In this document: piece by piece, positions 49,041-59,023 of the stretch
Position numbering within the stretch: the first letter of the stretch is position 1
How the letters are laid out: every line of letters starts with the position of its first letter
From: Rhynchosporium graminicola
Lineage: Eukaryota > Ascomycota > Leotiomycetes > Helotiales > Ploettnerulaceae
Length of the DNA: 64,000 nucleotides
Assembly (NCBI GenBank): GCA_900074885.1
Contig: FJUW01000056.1
Coordinates: forward strand, 1-64,000
Reading direction: 5' to 3'
The notes under the pieces: model-generated
The model's input: the letters and a program-made list of their open reading frames with translations, nothing else
Told to the model about the DNA's origin: nothing
The model's database searches: none
Position numbers and translations under genes: made by a program

Positions 49041-51720
49041 TCATGAGTTACACTCGGGGCATTTCCAACGTCCTGTAATTGGTCGTTTGAAGTATAGCGC
49101 GCAGGATTTGCAGTAGAACCGCGCGGGGCATTTCTACAAATTTATGTTAGCAACCCACAAGTAACAAAAGCATATAAGGTCTAGTCTTGAGATTCAGGAG
49201 GAGGAGGTCTGGAAGACTTACAATTCCACGACAAACAACCCTATTGGAAGGCTTGGTAAGTTCTCCGCAAACACAATGCTGCACTGTCCTTTGCAAACCA
49301 GTCGTCGGAAGAAGTTGTTCCACTTTCTCCATCTTCATATCAACATATTCTTTCTCTCTCTCTTTCCCTTTTCTCTCCTCACCAAGCCCATCACTCCCCT
49401 GCCTCGAATCCTCACCCTTCGCCTCCAAAATTCGTACACACCTCTCAAGTGTCTCCTCATCCATCTCACCCCTAAGAACAAAACTCTCAATATGCTTGGA
49501 AAACTCCATCCTCCGCTCCACTTTTTCCACAAGCCAGTCTTTGTTTCCGCGGGCGAATTTAAGCATAGCATTAGGGAAGTACTTGGTACTTGTCAAGCGT
49601 TCCGAGAAGACAAATGGGTTGAATTTATTGATATATTCTTTTTCTTCTGGCGATATATCGGTGAAATCATTAATACCGTCACGCCGTGCTTGATGCAACC
49701 ATGTCTCATCAGTGTCAGAATCGCTGGTGGTGAGGGTTTCATTAGAGGAGAGGAGGCGTTTGGAGACGGTATCGTAGAGGGGATGTCTGATGTTATCAGG
49801 CACGTAGTGAGTTCTACACTGTTTTTGGGGTGTTGCTGCTGTGGCTTCGTGTTTATCGACTTCATCGATATCCATGAAATCCTCCGATTCATTCGGCGTA
49901 TTCGGTGAGCTTCTCCTAGAATCATGCGGAGAAGATGAGCGCGAGGAATAAACCAAATTTTTTTCAAGAAGGTGTGTAGGCCATTTATTATGTACAGGCC
50001 CAGAGCGTGCATGCATCCACGAGTCTTTGCCGTGTAAATGTTGATCCAAGTCAAACAGCGTCATAGGCTGTCCCATCTGTATGCTTCTTGATATATTGGC
50101 TATTGGCCCAGCGCGACGCGTCTTTACCATTTCGATGAAGAATGTAACTCTTGGTGGATTAGGCCGACGGAGTGAGAACTTATAGGTACTGTGATCGGTG
50201 CTGAAATGTAGGCGTAATTCGTCCAAGGTACGGTTTCGAGAGAAGCAAAATGGGCATTTTAGGCCTGGGATGGTGGTCTCCCGCTTGATACCCGTTTCGG
50301 CGGCCTCTGCTTTGCCGAAGCAGTATTTGACTGTAGTTTCCCTGTCCTCTGGGATAAGCTCCTCAAAGTGCGTTCTCTGAACCTTTTTGGGCGAACCCTT
50401 GCGAGGTGACCTTCCTTGCGACATGCTGCTCAAGGCTTTGAGATTATAAGTCACAACACCTGAACGACGTCTCGCAGCGCGGCCCACGCCGGGACTTTCT
50501 GGTGGTAGATGTTCTTCCATTTTGCGCGGAGAGATTGAACTTCTTCGGGAAGATGGAGGCTGTAGTATTGGGGCCATAATTGGGTCAGAACTTCTGAGAG
50601 CGAACTCATTGAGTCTGTTTGGCATCGACCATTCAATTTGCAAATTCAAGCTGAACGCAATCCTCTGTGGCTTGCCTTTATAACGCGCGTAGAGATCGCA
50701 TCTCTTGTGTCTGTCTGAAGAGAACCAAGGATTTGTCTTGGCATAGAATCCCACATCTTCGTCGGCAACATCTTCCCCACATTGAAACTCAACATCTTCA
50801 TCGACGTTGGAAGCAGAAACCATACGCATAGCGGGCCATAAGTGGCTAGTTTCTGTCGGCTGAATGAAGACTTTGATCTGATACTTATCTGCAAGGCCAA
50901 ATCTGCCAGACTTCCGAACGCCCTGCACAACAGGCTGCCTCAAAACATGGAAATGCTTTGGTGTAAAGACGAACGGCTCAGGGAGAAAGATTTTTCGGGA
51001 CACCTCGCCATTATCGCCGATTGTGATTCGATATGTGCAGAATTGATTATCCTTACAAAGTTCTTCGAAGTCCTGTAGCTTCACATCACCAGGGTTTTTG
51101 TCGTTCTTGGCGTAGTAGATTGCAATGCTACACCTACACTTAACCTCTGCCTCCTCGCCCCAGTCTGCCATAGGTTGTGGCTCGTCGTATTCCGCATTAA
51201 TTTCAAGTACGTTGATACGCATGGCCTCGGCAAAGTATATAGGCTCCTGAGGTAGATATTTGCCGATATATCTGCCTGGCTTGCTAGGCTTTGCGCAATT
51301 ATCATCGGTCCACTTAGTAGCTTGGGGATCTCCTTGAAATATGACTGGCTTAATAGAATTTGATGTTGCTGAGAACAGGTTTGAGCCCCTTCTGCTCCCA
51401 TTTGACATTTGACTAAGTGGCTCGCGATCTCCAAGTACATCCCTTTCGTCAAGACATCTAGACGCCGTCTCGCTAGGTGGCGCAAGTCTCCTCCGCTTCG
51501 CTGGCCTGTACTGCTCTTCCTCCTCGTCTAGCATGCCCGTGATCTCATTTTGGGTCTCCGGCCCTAGAGATGATCTGAGAGATGACAGTGTTGATCCCAT
51601 CGTTAATGCCCGGAGTACTTTACGAACATTCCTTCGGAGATAGGGTCGTCGTGAATTGGTGGTGTAGAGGTAATTATATACAAATAGGGCGGCGTCTCCT
51701 ACTTCTTTGTTGTGGGACAT
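49041..51720 (-). CDS. suz12: Su(z)12-type Polycomb repressive complex 2 subunit
   Basis: Exons 51720-49222 and 49133-49041, 863 aa. Suz12 is the scaffold that supports H3K27 methylation by the EZH2-type enzyme in PRC2. Seen: an N-terminal helical start (ATG at 51720; an in-frame TTG three codons upstream is not used); a KRRR stretch near 76; a C2H2 finger CPFC...H.x4.H with C489, C492, H505 and H510; a Ser-rich linker with MDIDEVD; and the VEFS box at about 670-765 (ETWLHQARRDGINDFTDISP, then KFNPFVFSERL, NKDWLVEKVERRMEF). The 88-bp intron (GTAAGT...TTTGTAG, phase 0) joins VVCRGI to KCPARFYCKSCALYFKRP and WKCPECNS before TGA, forming an eight-Cys module (C816, C818, C830, C835, C841, C844, C858, C861). 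Unspliced reading would give a hydrophobic nonsense tail. Divergent from the F-box gene. Confidence 0.95.
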
Positions 51721-52534
51721 CTTTCTCAATTTTGGCTCATCTGCATATCGTATATGCTGGGTTGACCTTTCTGAGATGAGCTCAAAACAGAGATTATGAA
51801 CCGATCTGAGCAGGGGTCTTCCTGCGGTCGTTCAAAGGATTTGGTGGAACGATTTTGAATGCGTTTTTTGTATTGCATAGCCCTTTTCGAGGGCTAATAT
51901 GCAAAACAACGCTTCGAGGGCGTGACCAGAGAATCATATATGCGTATTGTTGTTTTAGGGGAGCTGAATGAATATCTTTGAGAAGCTGACGTGGATAATT
52001 GAGAGTTATGATAAACTCTTATAACACGTAAGTGATGTCCTGCGTTGTGAGCTCATATAGGGCTTGAGTGTTGACGTCGTCGGTAGTGTGAAGAGAGAAT
52101 TATCAACACCAGCCCAAGCAGGTGTTTTGACAGGCTGTACCAGATGAATCGTGACAGGGGTAACAGTATAAGCTTTATCTGCTAGCCACTTTAGGACTAG
52201 CGAGACCTCGTAGGTGGCTGCCGTTTCGAGCTTAGTTCGGACATTCTTTCACTATTTCACTAGCCGCAGCCTGCATCATCTTGCAGGGCTTCAACACCCA
52301 AATCAAAATATCTCAGCCTTGTCTCTTTCACTCGAACAAACTCACTGCAGTCGCAATTGTCTTTTCCCATTCACTACCAGCGTATTCACAAAATAAGAGC
52401 TGTGTACATTTCGACAAAACCGCTATTGTAATAATCCTCACTACTCAGCTCGGCTTGCTACAGGAGTTTGCCACACTTCATGTGCTCAGGCTACCAGATG
52501 ATTCATTGAGCAAGCCAACTGTTCGCACAAGATC
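51721..52534. promoter_or_regulatory. Bidirectional promoter region of suz12 and the F-box gene
   Basis: The 814-bp gap between divergent starts. A short palindrome-like CCCTTTTCGAGGG lies near 51891-51903, with GCTTCGAGGGCG following at about 51912. No TATA box in a convincing position was identified. No gene is called here; a short frame starting at 52281 overlaps the next gene in another frame. Confidence 0.45.
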
Positions 52535-54922
52535 ATGGCTCCCACTGCGGCTCCCCATAGAGCATTGCGCACACCTCCACGTACAACTCGAACAAAGGCC
52601 AAGATATCTTATGCGGAATCCTCATCGGATGAGGACAATGACAGCGATGCAGAATCCATACAGTCTACCTCAGGAGGGGAATCAAGTCACCCCACCACTC
52701 GATCTCGAGCTACGAAATCTCATCCAACACAAGATTCGAGCTCCAGAAGGACTTCGTCAGCACGCGGCCAGAAATCCTTGGCTCTCGAAACGAATCATCA
52801 ACAGAATTCAAATACTCGACGCTCAAATCGTCCTCGAGACACTCGGTCGCAAAATCGAAGACAAAAACGTTCCCACCCCTCCAATTCCCGTGACGCCTAC
52901 AAAGTTGAGAACGACAACCGAAGCCCGAAGAGGCGCAAGTTGTTGGAACGATGTAGTACTGTAAAGAATGATATTCAAGATGTGGTGATTATAGGCTCAG
53001 GTATCGCTCCACCATGGCAGACACTCCCATATCATATCCTCGTACAGATCTTCCAATACGCGACTTATCCACTATATGAAGAACACACGTTTCAGCCGCT
53101 TCCATCTGGAAGATGGCTTCTGACTGTTGCTCGACTATGCCGCGATTTCGCAGAGCCATCTTTTACGATTCTATACTCGTCTCCTCCTCTGGTTCCGATG
53201 GTTCAAGCGCATAGATTGGTAGATTTGTTGATGGCAGACCCGCTGCCTCTGGCTTTCAAATACAGGCAGAAGGTTGAGTCACTCAGGATCGACGTTGGCC
53301 AGGTCGTTGCATACACTCTCCCAGGTAGCGGACTTTTAGATCTCCATGGCTTGATCAAGGAGCTGCCACGATTAGCGGATCTGGAGTTTTATCATCAAAA
53401 AGACTTATCCCCATTCCGAAATTTGGACGACAGTATCAAATGGACCTACCCAGAGTCGATATTTGAAGCGCTAGAATACGTCAACCCCGCAGCTGATCCT
53501 CTTCGAGGCGATAAAACGAGTGTCTGCAAGCTTCGTAGCTGGCGCTGGTCTTCGAGACTTGGTGGAAAGAAGTATTCTCTCGAGGAAATACCTGCGATGC
53601 ACTTGAAACCATCCTTTGCATCATTGCAAAAGGTTGCATTCGTTAATTACCAAATCCCACACCAGAAGAAGGATGAGGAGGATCCGGAGCACGAAAAGGT
53701 TCTTGCCAAAGCTATCAACGCTCTACCAAATCTCAGACATCTCATCCTCGAGTCTTCTACTTTGGTAAATGGAAAGTTGCTACCTTTACTACCTACTGGA
53801 CTCAGGAATCTTGAGTTGATCAACTGCTGGGAAGTGATTGCAGCCGACCTTGGCCCATTCCTCCTTACTCATGGCAGACAACTACGATGTCTGACCTTGA
53901 ACCACAACCAATCATTAAGCTTAGAATTTCTACCGGTGCTCGGGTCTGGATGTCCGAACTTGCAGGTCCTTAGGATGAATTTAGTCTACTTCAACCTCCA
54001 TGTCACCTACCGCGATTCCGAGCCTCTGTACGAACATCTTTTGATGCCGGATCAAAAGCCTGAATGGCCATCAACTCTGAAAACGCTCGAGCTGATCCAA
54101 CTCCGCAAATGGGAAAACGAAGCTGCAGAAGTGTTCTTTCAAAGCCTTCTTGATAGCGCAGGCAACCTTCTGGATCTCCGCCGTTTGTCGATTCAGGCTA
54201 TTCTCAATATTGGATGGAGAGATCGGGCTTCGTTTCGTGATAAATGGATTGGTTCGCTCAATCGGGTATTCAAGCGGTCATCCAAGCCTCCGAGGTCCAT
54301 ACATAGTCTACCCAAGGCCACGCAACCACCTACTATTCAATCTGCAGATGAAAATGAGATCGGTTCCGAGGTTGCTACAACCTTAGGGGCCAAACGACAT
54401 TCGTTTGGCTCCTCGGGCTCGACACCTGTAGTGGAGATCACAGCATCAAAGAAACCTGTGAAGCCTACAGAAGAAGGAGAGCCACCGCGTCCAGCCCGCC
54501 GCTCAGCACGTTCCGCAACTCGAAAGGTAGAAACGGGTAAATATGTTGAGTCATCTGATTCCGAGCCCGATACTACTGCACAGGTCAAACTTTCCTCCCA
54601 GCCAAGAAGTCGCAGTTCCCGCCTCGAACGCGAACTTGGTATCTTGAAGGCGACGGCAGGAAGAGATGGTGATTCTTCTTCCTTATCGTCTGCTGCTGAG
54701 AGCTCTGATGATGACAGTGGAGATGGCGAGGGGGAGGATGGTAAAGGAAAGGGCAGGCAGAACGAGGTCATACAAGGGATGTGCGAGATCGTGGAGGTTA
54801 GGATTGATAACCTGAGACCGACTGAGACGCAAGTCACTGAGGCCGATTTCTTGGACGAGGAGATTAGTGGGGATGATGACTGGAACGGAGAGGATCCTGT
54901 TGAAGATAGTTATGCTTGGTGA
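52535..54922 (+). CDS. F-box / leucine-rich-repeat-like protein
   Basis: Intronless, 795 aa; ATG in GATCATGGC context. The N-terminus (1-150) is disordered, rich in Ser/Arg/Asn, with KR-rich NLS-like patches (SPKRRKLLE near 135). An F-box follows at about 159-205 (PPWQTLPYHILVQIFQYA, then WLLTVARLCRDFAEP), which in this family binds Skp1 in SCF ubiquitin ligases. Residues about 240-560 contain irregular LRR-like units (LPNLRHLILESS, LRNLELINC, LRCLTLNHN, LKTLELIQLRKW) for substrate binding. The C-terminal 200 residues are disordered, with acidic Ser-rich patches (ESSDDDSGDGEGEDG) and an acidic end (ISGDDDWNGEDPVED). Substrate unknown. No RIP signs. Confidence 0.9.
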   Translation: MAPTAAPHRALRTPPRTTRTKAKISYAESSSDEDNDSDAESIQSTSGGESSHPTTRSRATKSHPTQDSSSRRTSSARGQKSLALETNHQQNSNTRRSNRPRDTRSQNRRQKRSHPSNSRDAYKVENDNRSPKRRKLLERCSTVKNDIQDVVIIGSGIAPPWQTLPYHILVQIFQYATYPLYEEHTFQPLPSGRWLLTVARLCRDFAEPSFTILYSSPPLVPMVQAHRLVDLLMADPLPLAFKYRQKVESLRIDVGQVVAYTLPGSGLLDLHGLIKELPRLADLEFYHQKDLSPFRNLDDSIKWTYPESIFEALEYVNPAADPLRGDKTSVCKLRSWRWSSRLGGKKYSLEEIPAMHLKPSFASLQKVAFVNYQIPHQKKDEEDPEHEKVLAKAINALPNLRHLILESSTLVNGKLLPLLPTGLRNLELINCWEVIAADLGPFLLTHGRQLRCLTLNHNQSLSLEFLPVLGSGCPNLQVLRMNLVYFNLHVTYRDSEPLYEHLLMPDQKPEWPSTLKTLELIQLRKWENEAAEVFFQSLLDSAGNLLDLRRLSIQAILNIGWRDRASFRDKWIGSLNRVFKRSSKPPRSIHSLPKATQPPTIQSADENEIGSEVATTLGAKRHSFGSSGSTPVVEITASKKPVKPTEEGEPPRPARRSARSATRKVETGKYVESSDSEPDTTAQVKLSSQPRSRSSRLERELGILKATAGRDGDSSSLSSAAESSDDDSGDGEGEDGKGKGRQNEVIQGMCEIVEVRIDNLRPTETQVTEADFLDEEISGDDDWNGEDPVEDSYAW

Positions 54923-55589
54923 TTGCTTTTTTTGGACCTGACAGTCTCTGATTTGCTTTTAGGCTGGGCGGTGTTGGGCGGTGTTACTATGGGCACCAGT
55001 GCGTGCTTTCCAAGGAGTCCTGGCTCATGAAATGGAAATGAAGTCGTATGACTGGTATGGGTGGCGGCGAACTGATATGGCTGGGAACGAGAGAGACACG
55101 ACATAAAAGATTAACGAAGGTTGTGTGCTCACGGATACGAAATGACATGAAGGCTGAACCGGAGGTTCTGGACAAGGGACAGGATGTACAGTGTCTGGCA
55201 TAAATGGAACCGGTTGGGTACGATATGCAGCTACGGGATGGGCGTTCTTGCTTGCGTGCGTAGCTGCTTGCTTCACTGTATAATATTGACACAAAAGCAC
55301 CTTGCTGCCCACTGCTGCGCAGCCGTACATCAATAATGGAAATGAAACCCTTAAATCCAACCGATTCCATGCCTCAACCTGAAGAAAGTTTTGATGGCCT
55401 TGCATTCGAGGATCAAGTACCGTTGAATGGACTCTTTGCGAGTAGCTTATTGAACACTACTTTGCAATACTCCCTTCGCCTCCTCACTACTCGCTCCTCG
55501 CTCCTGCAGGTCTCTATTGCTTCGTCAAGGTGATAATGTATCAGCTTCTTTCCCATTCCGTCTATAGAGCATAGATTGAATTTTGTTTC

Positions 55590-58184
55590 GTTGCACTTCG
55601 CACATCGTGCTCCTTATCGACTTTTTTGGGTGTTGATACGGTTCTGTGTCGGTACAGTTCTGTGTCGTTGTCGCGTCGGACTGAGTCTTGGTTTCTGGTA
55701 TCGGTACTACTGATTCGTACCAGTAGTACTCCAGTACAGAACTTCGGTTCGTGGTGCTGGTGTGCAACCGCCAAACTCCAACTTTGTGTCCGGGTATTGG
55801 TGCATATGTAGCGGAAGTCGTGCTTCCTACCGGTCTCACGAATTCAGTCAGACTGAGTGACTGAGTCTCGGTTGAACAGTTCCTGGACCCTGGTGTTGCT
55901 GCACTTCTAGCTAGACTGAGTCGTGCTTCTTGGTACTAGTGTGGAAACCACTGAACCAGCATCTGGTTTCTCGTCTCATCTCCTGGTTACGTTTCTGGCT
56001 CCGTTTCTCCTGGTACCGCTCACTATAGTCTTTACTGCTATAGCATCGTTCGCCATGGCATCGCTTACTGAAGCACTACCCAACCTGCTGTGACACCGTT
56101 GCACCGTCGCCTTGCACCACTGCACCTTCACCATAGTACCATTTCCAGTCTTACCGTTCACCACCGTTCCCCATCCCACTATTTGCCATATCACCAATTG
56201 CCATGGCACATTCACCAGTAACTGGTAGTTTTAGAAACTTTCTGGCCTCAGTACAGGTAGCTTTTCAGGCCTTATCTTTGGGTATGTCCATGGCAACGAC
56301 CAAGATATTAGTTCCTTACGGCACTGTCTGCTGAATATGGCTCCTGGGTGCCACTCTGGTTCAGGCACCGTAGGCATCGATTCTCGTTCCTTGCAGCGTC
56401 TTGTGTGTAGCATCGATGCGAGTAACGTTCCTGGTAATGATAGTGGCGTTGCTGCTACCACGCAGCTAATATTACTACTAGAATATCTAGCAATGACTTT
56501 TTATCGACTTTTTGGCTGGCTGGCCTGACCCAAAAGTACTTTTCGCCCAGTCATATGTCTGACTGAGTTTAGGTTCGCGGCACTGTTACCCCGACCCCCA
56601 GACAGACTAGATGTTGGTTTCCGGTTCTGGCGCACTTCCAGCGAGACTGTATCTTGGTTCTTGTCTCTGGTAGCAGGTACTATGGAACCAGGTATGTGAC
56701 ACAAAGCTCATCTGGCATAGAAACCTGGCACGTTGTTTCCGTAACACCATTGGTGATAATTCTTAAAAGTTATGGTGTCTTCCGTTCTACTCTTGCCGAC
56801 TGTTAGTCCTCGCTTTCTGCCTCGTTTATAACACCCGATGTCATGGAAATCCAGAATTTCTGGCTACGACGTGCAACAGAACTCGCATTTTGTATATCAC
56901 ACTAACAAGAGGCTTTGTTGCACGTCATACATCGTGGTCCATGTCGAATTTTGGGCCATTGTTACTGATTGGCCATAAAGTAATTTTGAGTCCGGTCTGA
57001 ATTTGGCCCAAGGTCGACTCTGGCCTGCTCATTAACATCTCATCCTTGGCTCGTGGCCGAGAGTTAAGCAGTGTAGCAAAATGTATCTGTGACGAAAATA
57101 TTGTTGGCTTTGCTTCTGAATCCGCCAAATTGTGGCTTCGACGTACCAATGTTCTCTCATTTGACCCATGGCCGAGGCTGGTGAATTGTTCCAAAAGGGA
57201 TCTGTTCGAAGAAGGTCACGTCTCCGAATGAGGCACAGATATATGTTTGTTGCACATCGCACATCGTGGGCCTTGCCGACATTTTCGGCCAACTCTCTCG
57301 TCCCTGGAGTTCTCCGACTGGCGAAACCTCGAACTGTAGAGTTGGCGATTCCGCCACTTCACTGGCTGGTGGCAGTAATCCCCAATTGGCGAGGAATGAA
57401 TAATTGCGTGATGTCCCCGAATGTCTCCATTTCTTTGCGGGTGACAAGAATCTCATTGGGGGAATCTGATAACTCCCCAAAAATCCCCGGCTGGTTAAAA
57501 TGGTGATTTGGTGAATTAATGGTTTGGTTAGTGATGTCATGAAATCTTGGTGTAGCTGTGGCGAAAGTCGTGTTAAAATTCACTGTTGAAATTGATAACA
57601 GAATGGCGAAGTTGGTACCTTACCTGGCAATAGTCAAAAGGCTGCTGATACCTACTACCTAGTTTTGAGATCTTCAACTAGTTGAAAGGCGTACCTACTA
57701 TTATCTACTAGTTGGTGAAGAATATCCAGTTGTTCATATCGAGTGGTATGATCAGGCAGGCGGCTTTCAGTATTCATGGTATTTCTGATAATGGTTTCAA
57801 AATTAAATTTGCTAACAACGATGGTACTAGTTCTAACACAACACCTTCTGTTGATTGTCTTGTCAGACTATCTAATAATGAATTCTGTTGCATATTGCAT
57901 GGCGTGGTCCTTTTCGACTTTTTTGGCCGATTAGCTCAAAAGTACTTTGGGTCCAGCTATGTCTTTCGTTGACCTGGCCGACCAACTTAAGAGGCACTTT
58001 TCGTCTGAGGTCTGATCTTAGAGAAATTCTGAATTTAACCTGGATCATGGTTTTTCGGGTATTTCCTTATGACCCAGACTGCATTTTGAGCCAGTATTGC
58101 GATATTATACAGGTTGCTTCTCTGTACTACATAATCCTTGGTTGCGAGTCGCCATTATGGCTCTCGTCGACTTTCTGGCCCGAT
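55590..58184. repeat. Scattered copies of a degenerate GTTGCAC...CGACTTTTTTGGC repeat
   Basis: Fuller copies lie at 55590-55630, 56917-56956, 57249-57288 and 57887-57930; partial ones at about 56496-56520 and 58165-58184. An inverted start (GACGTGCAAC) at 56868-56877 exactly complements 56917-56926. Spacing is irregular, so this is not a simple tandem array. The nearby word GACTGAGT occurs at 55679, 55851, 55859, about 55913 and 56561. Confidence 0.5.
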
Positions 58185-58328
58185 TTCTTACAGTGATTCT
58201 TCGGTTTGGCGTGATTCTTCAGTAAATAACGCCGGTACACCGCCTTTTAGTGTGAACCCCACCAAATATTAATATGCTATAATTATCAGAACTAGAAACC
58301 ACTGAAGCTCTATGAATACTATACCGAT

Positions 58329-58664
58329 TTGCCTCTAAACTACTTCTTTTTGAAGCTCTTGATCTATAGAGTATATATTCAGTCTGTAGCTATACCTCCT
58401 AAATCTGCTTCCAAGATTAGTATAAAAGCTCCAAAAGGACGTAAATCGACTAAAACACGTACTCGACTACATTCTGCGCAAATAAAACAAGCTAAAATAA
58501 CCCTGAAAATAAATACAAAGAGTACTACAACTGAGTCTACTGAGCCTACTATAGACTCAGTTGCAGCTATAGTACCAGCTATAGTACCAGCTACAGTACT
58601 AGCTACAGTACCAGTACTAGTACTAGTACTAGCTATAGTACCAGCACTAGCTATAGTAAGCTAA
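58329..58664 (+). other. 111-codon open frame with a C-terminal 12-bp minisatellite; doubtful gene
   Basis: The frame begins MPLNYFFLKLLIYRV. Its middle is Lys/Thr-rich (APKGRKSTKTRTRLHSAQIK), and the last third is coded by a degenerate tandem repeat (58566-58660, unit about GCTATAGTACCA) giving AIVPAIVPATVLATVP. It is not RIPed to stops. It could be the remnant of a decayed gene or transposase tail cut off by insertion of element H. No domain is recognised. Confidence 0.25.
58566..58660. repeat. Degenerate 12-bp minisatellite (GCTATAGTACCA)
   Basis: About eight imperfect units, some shortened to the 6-bp GTACTA. CpA and TpG sites are only partly converted, which suggests variation between units by light RIP or ordinary drift. 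Confidence 0.75.
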
Positions 58665-58755
58665 TCGACGCCTCCACCTCTACCTGAATCGATTATACTC
58701 TTTTCTTCGCTTCTGCAGATTATTATATAGGTTATAGAGTTAGAAATTCGATACT

Positions 58756-59023
58756 TATGACGACAGCTCACCTGAATATCACATGAGAAGAAGGATAGAT
58801 AACAGGGCCCGAGTTCACAGGTATCCCGGCAGAACTAGTATCCGACCCGGTATAGTATCGGACTAGTACTAGTATATATATATAAGGTACTTTATACTCT
58901 ATCTCTCTTCTTCTTCCTTCCTTATCTTTTTGTTTCTTTCGTAGTAGATTATATAAGATCGCTCTTAGCTTCCCTACTTATTTATTCTTACTTATATACT
59001 ACCTTAAGTCTTATATTATTATA
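58756..59023 (+). repeat. 5' LTR of element H (family 3, 268 bp)
   Basis: Starts TATGACGACAGCTCACC and ends TATTATTATA; followed by TTAAATAAAAAGATTAAGA, the same leader as element F. Confidence 0.92.

Larger units (their letters stand above)
54923..58755. other. Long non-coding stretch with degenerate repeats; no gene supported
   Basis: 54923-55550 is ordinary downstream sequence, with a TGGGCGGTGT tandem at 54964-54984. From 55.55 to about 58.2 kb the DNA keeps TG/CA, so it is not RIPed, and short words recur: GTTGCAC..CGCACATCGTGG (55590, 56917, 57249, 57887), CGACTTTTTTGGC, AAAAGTACTTT and GACTGAGT. Between 56090 and 56170 are irregular CACCGTT/GCACC units. Many short frames exist on both strands, but none longer than about 130 codons and none with a recognisable motif. 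From about 58.25 kb the composition turns AT-rich again. Confidence 0.6.

Noticed and set aside
51720..51729. Upstream TTG start for suz12
   Set aside because: Fungal nuclear genes rarely start at TTG; the ATG three codons downstream is the natural start.
55025..55405. Overlapping minus-strand frames downstream of the F-box gene
   Set aside because: Several short frames overlap each other with no motif; typical chance frames.
55976..56215. 79-codon minus-strand frame with Val/Gly-rich translation
   Set aside because: Arises from irregular CACCGTT/GCACC repeats; simple-sequence artefact.
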